The position numbers and the translations under genes were made by a program. Shown here piece by piece: positions 44,939 through 51,646 of a DNA stretch of 64,000 nt (position 1 is its first letter; every line of letters starts with the position of its first letter). Where the stretch lies: assembly GCF_014836875.1 (NCBI RefSeq), contig NZ_JACSQC010000003.1:356619-420618 (forward strand), read 5' to 3'. The notes under the pieces were generated by a model, which saw only the letters and a program-made list of their open reading frames with translations, did not search any database and was not told the DNA's origin. This DNA is from Arthrobacter pullicola. Its GTDB lineage: Bacteria > Actinomycetota > Actinomycetes > Actinomycetales > Micrococcaceae.

Positions 44939-46395
44939 TGACGAAGAACACCCCCACCACAGACAATTTTCCGCCTGGCTTCATCTGGGGATCGGCCACG
45001 GCCGCAGCCCAGGTGGAGGGCGCAGCCTGGGAAGACGGCAAGGAAGACTCGGTATGGGACGCCTTTGCCCGCATCCCCGGCAATGTGCTCAACGGAGACA
45101 CCCCCGCCACCGCGGTTGACCACTACCACCGGATGCCGCAGGACGTTGCCTTGATGAAGCAGCTCGGCCTGGATTCCTACCGGTTCTCCACCAGCTGGGC
45201 GCGGATCCGTCCGGGCGGACGGGATGTCAATCCCAAGGGCCTGGACTTCTATTCGCGTCTGGTGGACGAGCTGCTGGAGGCCGGGATCCTTCCCTGGCTG
45301 ACCCTCTACCACTGGGACCTGCCCCAGGGACTCGAGGATGCCGGCGGCTGGGCGAACCGGGACACGGCGTACCGGTTCGCGGAGTATGCACAGGACGTTT
45401 ACGCTGCACTCGGCGACCGGGTCCGGCACTGGACGACGTTCAACGAGCCGTTCTGCTCCTCCCTGCTGGGGTACGGATCAGGGGTTCATGCCCCCGGGCG
45501 GCAGGACCCCCGGGCCGCCGTCGCCGCTGTCCACCATCAGCATTTGGCACATGGAATGGCGGTCACGGAACTGCGGGAGCTCGGTGCCGAGCAGATCGGC
45601 ATAACGCTGAACCTCAGCAACTCCATCCCCCGGGATCCTGCAGACCCCGTGGACCGCGAGGCAGCGCGTCTCTTCGACTCCCTGCAGAACCGGATCTTCC
45701 TGGAACCGATCCTTCGCGGCGCGTACCCCGAGGACTCGCTCAAGGACCTGGAGCCCTTTGGGCTTCATGACCTGATCCGGCCCGGCGACATGGAGACCAT
45801 CGGCGCACCTATCGATTTCCTGGGCGTCAACCACTATCACGACGATCTGATCAGCGGCCACCCGGATACGTCCGGGGCCGACGGACACGGCGGCGGCGGC
45901 GCCCGCCCGAAGGCCTCCCCCTGGGTCGGCGCCGAGCACATCACGTTCCCTTCACGCGGCCTGCCGCGGACAGCGATGAACTGGGAAGTGAACCCTGACG
46001 GGCTGCGGAAACTCCTGGTGCGCCTCAGCCAGGAGTACCCGGAGCTGCCGCCGCTCTACATCACCGAGAACGGCGCCGCCTACGACGACGTCGTCAGCGG
46101 TGAAGGCACCGTGCCTGATGCCGACCGCACCCGGTTCATCCTCGATCACGTCCAAGCGGTCGGTGCTGCGATCGAACAGGGCGCTGACGTCCGGGGTTAC
46201 TTCGTCTGGTCCCTGCTGGACAACTTCGAATGGTCCTGGGGCTATGAGAAGCGTTTCGGCATCATTCATGTGGACTACCAGACGCAGGTCCGCACCATTA
46301 AGGACAGCGGCCTGGCGTACAGCCGTTTTGCTGCTGCCGCCCGGAACGGAAACTCGCCGGTGCCGGAAGTGCCGGCTGCAGCGCCGGTCGGCTGA
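44938..46395 (+). CDS. GH1 beta-glucosidase
   Basis: Glycoside hydrolase family 1 enzyme of 485 residues, expected to cleave cellobiose or other beta-glucosides to glucose in the cytoplasm (no signal peptide). Visible marks are FIWGSATAAAQVEGA near residue 14, FSTSWARIRPGG near residue 82, the acid/base Glu in WTTFNEPF near residue 165, the nucleophile Glu in LYITENGAAYDD near residue 378 and the C-terminal SLLDNFEWSWGYEKRFG. ATG 44938 overlaps the permease stop (TAATG). Products would enter glycolysis. Confidence 0.94.
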   Translation: MTKNTPTTDNFPPGFIWGSATAAAQVEGAAWEDGKEDSVWDAFARIPGNVLNGDTPATAVDHYHRMPQDVALMKQLGLDSYRFSTSWARIRPGGRDVNPKGLDFYSRLVDELLEAGILPWLTLYHWDLPQGLEDAGGWANRDTAYRFAEYAQDVYAALGDRVRHWTTFNEPFCSSLLGYGSGVHAPGRQDPRAAVAAVHHQHLAHGMAVTELRELGAEQIGITLNLSNSIPRDPADPVDREAARLFDSLQNRIFLEPILRGAYPEDSLKDLEPFGLHDLIRPGDMETIGAPIDFLGVNHYHDDLISGHPDTSGADGHGGGGARPKASPWVGAEHITFPSRGLPRTAMNWEVNPDGLRKLLVRLSQEYPELPPLYITENGAAYDDVVSGEGTVPDADRTRFILDHVQAVGAAIEQGADVRGYFVWSLLDNFEWSWGYEKRFGIIHVDYQTQVRTIKDSGLAYSRFAAAARNGNSPVPEVPAAAPVG

Positions 46396-46402
46396 ATGAA
46401 AC

Positions 46403-46408
46403 TAGACT
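46403..46408 (+). promoter_or_regulatory. -10 element TAGACT before the lacI-family gene
   Basis: TAGACT lies 8 bases past the glucosidase stop and 45 bases before the regulator's ATG. It may give the regulator its own constitutive transcript. No AGAGAGCGCTCTCT operator is seen here, so autoregulation is not apparent. Confidence 0.5.
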
Positions 46409-46453
46409 GGAAACCCCGGCCCGGCCCGGGACGAGGGGAACGGATTTCGGTAC

Positions 46454-47485
46454 ATGGAGACCACGGTGGGTATTGAAACCGGCCAATCGCGGCCAGCGCC
46501 GACACTGGAGATGGTGGCGGCGCTGGCCGGTGTGTCACGGGCGACAGTCTCACGCGTAGTGAACGGTTCGACGTCGGTGGCCCCGGAACTGGCGCAGAGC
46601 GTTGAGCAGGCAGTGCGTGCGCTGAACTACGTTCCCAACCGCGCTGCCCGGACGCTGGCCAGCAGACGAACGTACACGATCACCCTGCTGGTCCCCGAGT
46701 CGACCTCCAAGGTGTTCGCTGATCCGTTCTTTGCGACCGTTGTCGAGGGCGTGGCCAAGTACCTGAACTCCACCGAGTACATGCTGAACATGGTGACCTC
46801 TTCGGAAGCGGACCCGGGCAAGACCCAGCGGTACCTGATGGGCGGGAACGTGGACGGCGTCCTGGTGGTTTCCCACCACAGCGGCGATCATTCCTGGGAA
46901 CACCTCAATGACGCGCTGCCGATTGTGTTCGCAGGACGGCCGCTGCTCAACGCCAGTGACAGCTACTACGTTGAGGTGGACAACGAAGAGGGAGCGCTGG
47001 CAGCTGTCCAGCGCCTCATCACCACCGGGCGCCGAAACATAGCGACGATCGCAGGCCCCCAGGACATGCCGCCGGGCGTGGACCGGCTGGCCGGCTGGCG
47101 GTCCGGGCTGGCGGCTGCGGGGCTGGATGATGCCCTCGTTGAATACGGTGATTTCACCGTTGCTTCCGGCGAAGCTGCCATGCGGCGGCTGCTGGCGCGC
47201 GGGAAACCGCTGGACGGGCTGTTCGCGGCGAACGACCAGATGGCTGCCGGTGCCCACGCCGTCATCCAGGAGCATGGGCTGCGGATCCCTGAGGATATCG
47301 CCGTCGTTGGTTTTGACGATGATCTCTTCGCGACCAGTGTCTCCCCTGCATTAACCACGGTGCACCATCCCATCTCGGACCTGGGCGAGAAGATGGCACA
47401 CATGCTGGTCGAACTGATCGAGGGGCGCCCGGCGCACCGCGTGTGCCGGCTGCCCACCTCGCTGGTGGTACGGGACTCCGCCTAG
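46454..47485 (+). CDS. LacI-family transcriptional repressor (CebR-like)
   Basis: Repressor of 343 residues with an N-terminal LacI helix-turn-helix (TLEMVAALAGVSRATVSRVVNGS near residue 17) and the hinge helix YVPNRAARTLASRRT. The periplasmic-binding-like effector domain ends VGFDDDLFATSVSPALTTVHHP. It probably binds the two palindromes at 41452-41520 and is released by the transported sugar. An internal GTG at 46466 is an alternative start. It sits just downstream of the operon it likely controls. Confidence 0.9.
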   Translation: METTVGIETGQSRPAPTLEMVAALAGVSRATVSRVVNGSTSVAPELAQSVEQAVRALNYVPNRAARTLASRRTYTITLLVPESTSKVFADPFFATVVEGVAKYLNSTEYMLNMVTSSEADPGKTQRYLMGGNVDGVLVVSHHSGDHSWEHLNDALPIVFAGRPLLNASDSYYVEVDNEEGALAAVQRLITTGRRNIATIAGPQDMPPGVDRLAGWRSGLAAAGLDDALVEYGDFTVASGEAAMRRLLARGKPLDGLFAANDQMAAGAHAVIQEHGLRIPEDIAVVGFDDDLFATSVSPALTTVHHPISDLGEKMAHMLVELIEGRPAHRVCRLPTSLVVRDSA

Positions 47486-47557
47486 CGCTCCCCTGCGGCG
47501 GGCCGTCGGGTTCTGCCCGGCGGTCCGCCGACAGGAATGCCGGCAGGTATGCCCATT

Positions 47558-47587
47558 CCCTGGCAGGCTGCGTATGGCCTGCCAGGG
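47558..47587 (+). terminator. Terminator after the lacI-family gene
   Basis: Perfect 11-base arms CCCTGGCAGGC (47558-47568) and GCCTGCCAGGG (47577-47587) with an 8-base loop. The second arm forms the beginning of a 16-base tandem repeat. Confidence 0.7.
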
Positions 47588-47641
47588 ATCAGTCTTGTCA
47601 GGGGACAGTCCTGCCAGGGTTTAGTCCTGCCAGGATTTAGT
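47578..47641 (+). repeat. Four 16-bp tandem repeats
   Basis: Four consecutive 16-base units of the form CCTGCCAGGGNTNAGT run from 47578 to 47641: CCTGCCAGGGATCAGT, CTTGTCAGGGGACAGT, CCTGCCAGGGTTTAGT, CCTGCCAGGATTTAGT. The last unit overlaps the stop codon (TTA at 47637-47639 on this strand) of the convergent membrane-protein gene. Confidence 0.88.
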
Positions 47642-48341
47642 GGAGCGCCGTTATGCCGGTGTAGTCCTCATTCGCATAGCGGATGCTGCTCCGGTTACGG
47701 AGAGCCCAGTTCTCTTCCAGCTCCCGCAGGCCCTCTTCATGCACGGCAGCACCGGGCTCATAGTGCCAGATGAGTTCCACTGCCGCTGCCTGGGCCGCGG
47801 CGTACCACACGGTCCGGCAGGTGTACTTGGGGTCGGAGAACACGCCCTTCCACAGCGGGCTGGTGCGCCGCTTCAGGAACCGGCCGCCCAGCAGGAGAAG
47901 CCCGACCGACAAGGCCCACCAGACCAGCAGGGCCGGATAGCCGATCAGGTTGACACCGAGGGCCAGGATCCCGGCAAAGGTCAGCGCGGCACCTCCGACG
48001 CGCAGCCACGGAGCCAGGGTAGCTGCGGGCCCGTCCGCAGCCCGGGCGAGGGCAAGCTGTTCCTTCCGCCATTCCCGGAACCGGCCCATATCCGCTGCCG
48101 CTTCAGACTTCGCGACAGCCTGGGCCGCTCGGAAGTAGTCCGGATAGGCTTCCTGCAGCGCTCCGACAGCGTCCTGCAGGGCGTCGAATTCGTCGAAGCT
48201 CAGCTCCATCTCCGCTTCCTCGACGCCGTTAACGAGGTTAGCCGCCTGAGGCGGGCGCAGCTGCCCGGCACCTGTCCTGGCCCGGCGCCGGATCTCTGCC
48301 TCCAGCTGCTCATCCGTGTCCGGCCTGTCCCGGTGCTGCAT
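47637..48341 (-). CDS. Unknown two-helix membrane protein
   Basis: Unknown protein of 234 residues. The N-terminal ~105 residues are charged and helical, with a possible coiled coil around MELSFDEFDALQDAVGALQEAYPDYF. Two adjacent helices (about residues 106-150, LTFAGILALGVNLIGYPALLVWWALSVGLLLLGG) form a membrane hairpin, and a ~80-residue cytoplasmic tail follows. The start at 48341 has GGGGGA just upstream. It is transcribed alone, downstream of the rpsA terminator on the same strand. Confidence 0.72.
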   Translation of the reverse strand: MQHRDRPDTDEQLEAEIRRRARTGAGQLRPPQAANLVNGVEEAEMELSFDEFDALQDAVGALQEAYPDYFRAAQAVAKSEAAADMGRFREWRKEQLALARAADGPAATLAPWLRVGGAALTFAGILALGVNLIGYPALLVWWALSVGLLLLGGRFLKRRTSPLWKGVFSDPKYTCRTVWYAAAQAAAVELIWHYEPGAAVHEEGLRELEENWALRNRSSIRYANEDYTGITALH

Positions 48342-48390
48342 ACATCCCCCGTCTTATCGGTGTAGATTCCCAGCTCCCAGTATCAACGAA

Positions 48391-48424
48391 AAAGCGGGCC
48401 CCCACCGAAGTGGGGGCCCGCTTT
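48391..48424 (-). terminator. Intrinsic terminator of rpsA
   Basis: Perfect 15-base arms (48391-48405 and 48410-48424, AAAGCGGGCCCCCAC and complement). On the minus strand the loop is TTCG and the stem ends in TTTTTCG, a classic stable tetraloop terminator. It lies 30 bases past the rpsA stop. Confidence 0.93.
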
Positions 48425-48454
48425 ACGTTGGCTTACGTCTACCGGGAACCGGTA

Positions 48455-49927
48455 TTAGTTGCCGGTCAGCTTCTCGCGCAGTGCGGCAAGTGCCTCATCC
48501 GATGCCAGGGTACCGGCAGCGGACTCGGATGCAGCGGGCTCGGAGGAGTAGCTGGCTGCGCTGGACTCAACGGAGTCCGATGCAGCAGCAACATCCTCGG
48601 AGTTGTGCTGGGCAACCTGCTTCTTGTGAGCTTCCCAGCGGGCCTGGGCGTCAGCGTACTGCTGCTCCCAAGCGGCACGCTGGGTCTCGTAACCTTCGAG
48701 CCATTCGTTGGACTCGGGGTCGAAGCCCTCCGGGTACTTGTAGTTGCCGGCTTCGTCGTACTCTGCGGCCATGCCGTACAGAGCCGGATCGAACTCGGTG
48801 CCTTCGGGGTCGACGCCCTCGTTCGCCTGCTTCAGCGACAGGGAGATGCGGCGGCGCTCGAGGTCGATGTCGATGACCTTGACGAACAGTTCATCCCCAA
48901 CGGAGACAACCTGCTCGGCCAGCTCCACGTGGCGGACTGCCAGCTCGGAGATGTGGACCAGGCCTTCGATGCCGTCTTCGACGCGAACGAACGCACCGAA
49001 CGGAACCAGCTTGGTGACCTTACCCGGCACAACCTGGCCCAGGGCGTGGGTGCGGGCGAAGGTCTGCCACGGATCTTCCTGCGTAGCCTTCAGCGACAGG
49101 GAGACACGCTCGCGGTCGAGGTCAACTTCCAGAACCTCAACGGTGACTTCCTGGCCAACTTCAACGACCTCGGAGGGGTGGTCGATGTGCTTCCAGGACA
49201 GCTCGGAAACGTGGACGAGGCCGTCTACGCCGCCAAGGTCCACGAATGCACCGAAGTTGACGATGGAGGAAACAACGCCCGGACGAACCTGGCCCTTTTC
49301 CAGCTTGTTGAGGAACGTGGAACGAACCTCGGACTGGGTCTGCTCGAGCCAGGCACGGCGGGACAGGACCACGTTGTTGCGGTTCTTGTCCAGCTCGATG
49401 ATCTTGGCTTCGATCTGCTGGCCGATGTACGGAGCCAGGTCGCGGACGCGACGCATCTCCACGAGGGATGCGGGCAGGAAGCCGCGCAGCCCGATGTCGA
49501 GGATAAGACCACCCTTGACAACCTCGATGACGGTACCGGTAACGACGCCGTCTTCTTCCTTGACCTTCTCGATGTCGCCCCAGGCGCGCTCGTACTGTGC
49601 GCGCTTCTTGGAGAGGATCAGACGGCCTTCTTTGTCTTCCTTGGTGAGAACCAAAGCTTCAACCTGATCGCCAACGGAGACAACGTCTCCGGGATCAACG
49701 TCGTGCTTGATGGAAAGCTCACGCGAAGGGATGACACCCTCGGTCTTGTAACCGATGTCGAGCAGGACCTCGTCGCGGTCGACCTTAACGACGGTACCTT
49801 CGACGAGATCTCCGTCGTTGAAGTACTTGATCGTTGCGTCGATTGCGGCGAGGAAGTCCTCGGCAGTACCGATGTCGTTGATCGCGACCTGCGGGGTACC
49901 GGACTTCTCGGTGGTGGTGATGGTCAT
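48455..49927 (-). CDS. rpsA: 30S ribosomal protein S1
   Basis: Binds mRNA and helps recruit it to the 30S subunit. The 490-residue protein has four S1 RNA-binding repeats (about residues 38-105, 120-190, 205-275, 290-360) with repeated hallmarks such as GLVHVSELSW and GLVHISELAV. The C-terminal ~120 residues are acidic, then Ser/Ala-rich (DSVESSAASYSSEPAASES), which is usual in actinobacterial S1. I chose ATG 49927 (MTITTTEKSG), with GGAG 9-10 bases upstream. The expected leader is about 190 bases with a hairpin at 50074-50101. Confidence 0.97.
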   Translation of the reverse strand: MTITTTEKSGTPQVAINDIGTAEDFLAAIDATIKYFNDGDLVEGTVVKVDRDEVLLDIGYKTEGVIPSRELSIKHDVDPGDVVSVGDQVEALVLTKEDKEGRLILSKKRAQYERAWGDIEKVKEEDGVVTGTVIEVVKGGLILDIGLRGFLPASLVEMRRVRDLAPYIGQQIEAKIIELDKNRNNVVLSRRAWLEQTQSEVRSTFLNKLEKGQVRPGVVSSIVNFGAFVDLGGVDGLVHVSELSWKHIDHPSEVVEVGQEVTVEVLEVDLDRERVSLSLKATQEDPWQTFARTHALGQVVPGKVTKLVPFGAFVRVEDGIEGLVHISELAVRHVELAEQVVSVGDELFVKVIDIDLERRRISLSLKQANEGVDPEGTEFDPALYGMAAEYDEAGNYKYPEGFDPESNEWLEGYETQRAAWEQQYADAQARWEAHKKQVAQHNSEDVAAASDSVESSAASYSSEPAASESAAGTLASDEALAALREKLTGN

Positions 49928-50073
49928 GTAGTTGGGACTCCGATGTGGAAGTTGTTGTAATTCCGGATGTGCTCCCACCGGCTCGGGTGCAACCCGGAAA
50001 AACCAGGTTCAAGACGGTGCTTGGTTGTCCGGAGATGGACAGAATGTAAATATTTGTGTTGCCCGTCTGCGGC

Positions 50074-50101
50074 GGTGAGTCCCTGCGACAGGAATCTCAC
50101 C
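50074..50101 (-). promoter_or_regulatory. Hairpin in the rpsA leader
   Basis: On the minus strand GGTGAG-ATT-CCTG-TCG-CAGG-GA-CTCACC folds into a two-part stem about 16 bases after the expected transcription start. It could take part in control by S1 of its own mRNA, as in E. coli, but that is inference. Confidence 0.5.
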
Positions 50102-50123
50102 AGCACGCGTAACGCGCCTGTTT

Positions 50124-50153
50124 AGTCTAGCCGCAGCCGCCAAGTCAGGTCAA
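50124..50153 (-). promoter_or_regulatory. Promoter of rpsA
   Basis: On the minus strand TTGACC (50153-50148), an 18-base spacer and TAGACT (50129-50124) form a good sigma-70-type promoter. The start of transcription is expected near 50117, giving a leader of about 190 bases. Confidence 0.75.
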
Positions 50154-50248
50154 AGCCGCGCGGACAATCCCGTAGCTAAAATTCGGCAGCCACGTAGAAG
50201 CGCGCACATTCCCGTAATCCACCGCCGCCCCCAGGCACCGGCTCCAGG

Positions 50249-51559
50249 CTAGAAGTGCGTGCTGCAGTAGGGTGCCCGTGCTACGTCAAACAGCCGCCCA
50301 AGCGCTTCGACTGCGCCGCTGCTGCCACGGATACCTCCGGCAGCAGCGAGTATCTGCGCGCTGACGCTTCCCAGGTACAGCGAGCCGAAAGCCGCGGCAT
50401 CCGCTTCCACCACGGGAACACCCGACGGCGGTTTATCCTCCGCACTGAGCGCCGTGACAACCGCGGCACCGGCATCCACCTGCACCAGCCAGCGGCCGGA
50501 CGCCAGGTCCAGCGGATCAGTGATCGCCAGCACCAGCGCTCCGTCAGCGTCAAACCCGCGGGCCCGCAGCATGGCTGCAGGATCCAGAGCCCGGACCCAC
50601 AGCTGGTCCTCGTGGGCTTTCACGGCATAACGGCGGCGGTCAGCCAGGGCCCAGGGCAGCGGATCCGCTTCCGGAGCGGCGGCCTGGCTGATGCGTTCCA
50701 CCAGGTCGATGGAGCCGAGGTAGCGCCAGAGTTCCAGCCTGGCTGTGTCATCCGCGGCCACCAGGTCCAGTACCTTCAGGGTATGCGGTTCCGTCTCCCA
50801 GGGGAGGAATTTATAGGAGACGTAGCCGTCCGGCGTGCCTGACGGGTCATAGTGCACCGCAGCCCGGACGTCCTTCTCGGGTTCGGGCAGGTCTCCCCAC
50901 AGACCGGCCGCCCGTTTGGCGTAGCCAACCTGGCGGCCGAGTGCTCCCCGGGTGTGCTCCAGGTGTGCGCGGAAGATCTCCGGCGCCAAGGCCTCCAGCT
51001 TTGCCAGGTCGGCGACGGCGGCGGTGCCCGACGGCGGCACGGTCAGTTCCAGCCGGCCGCGGGCGTCTACTTCCACTGACCGTTCGGAGGTCGCCACGCC
51101 AAATCCGAAACGTCCGTAGATCACCGCTTCCGAGGCCGTGAGCGCCGCGGCCGCGAAGCCTTCGTCCTTGGCCCGGCTCAGGTCGGACGTAATCATCTGC
51201 CGCAGGATTCCCCGCCGGCGGTGAGTCGGACGCACGGTCACAGACGTGATCTGGTGGATTGGAAGCAGTGCGCCGCCCGTGTTGAGCTCATGGGTCATGG
51301 TGGCGTAGGTAGCCACCGGCGCTGCGGGGTTCCAGGCGTACTCAGGCGCCTCGTCGTCGTACACGCCCGTCAGCCAGCGCCCGTCCTGCCCGTAGGCCTC
51401 GACCACCGCACTGATGTGCTTGGACTCATAACGCGCATCATGGAACCCCAGGGCCACGGCCTGGAACCAGTCAGCGGTCCGCTTGTCGGCGCTGCCTGGA
51501 TCCACCGTGGAGAGCGCAGCCTGGAACCTCTCCGTGCGAAGACCCGATCCTGGTTCCAT
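50249..51559 (-). CDS. Eis-like GNAT N-acetyltransferase
   Basis: Enhanced-intracellular-survival-type acetyltransferase of 436 residues. The N-terminal GNAT has the acetyl-CoA loop VRPTHRRRGILRQM near residue 110 (preceded by ITSVT). A second GNAT-like domain and a C-terminal SCP-like domain follow, as in mycobacterial Eis. The chain ends APYCSTHF. In Eis the C-terminal Phe carboxylate is the catalytic base, and that terminal Phe is kept here. Eis proteins can acetylate aminoglycosides and protein lysines; the substrate here is unknown. The start is ATG 51559 with GGGGGAG upstream. Confidence 0.85.
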   Translation of the reverse strand: MEPGSGLRTERFQAALSTVDPGSADKRTADWFQAVALGFHDARYESKHISAVVEAYGQDGRWLTGVYDDEAPEYAWNPAAPVATYATMTHELNTGGALLPIHQITSVTVRPTHRRRGILRQMITSDLSRAKDEGFAAAALTASEAVIYGRFGFGVATSERSVEVDARGRLELTVPPSGTAAVADLAKLEALAPEIFRAHLEHTRGALGRQVGYAKRAAGLWGDLPEPEKDVRAAVHYDPSGTPDGYVSYKFLPWETEPHTLKVLDLVAADDTARLELWRYLGSIDLVERISQAAAPEADPLPWALADRRRYAVKAHEDQLWVRALDPAAMLRARGFDADGALVLAITDPLDLASGRWLVQVDAGAAVVTALSAEDKPPSGVPVVEADAAAFGSLYLGSVSAQILAAAGGIRGSSGAVEALGRLFDVARAPYCSTHF

Positions 51560-51646
51560 GCCTGCTCCCCCGTTGTGCCGTGCTTATGCACTGTTTGATT
51601 GTCCTGCTTTTGCTCTGTGACGGCTTTGTGCCGGCCTTATTGCGGG

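Noticed and set aside
48410-49960. 516-codon plus-strand frame opposite rpsA
   Set aside because: It mirrors the four S1 domains of the rpsA product on the other strand, and its amino-acid pattern has no independent support.
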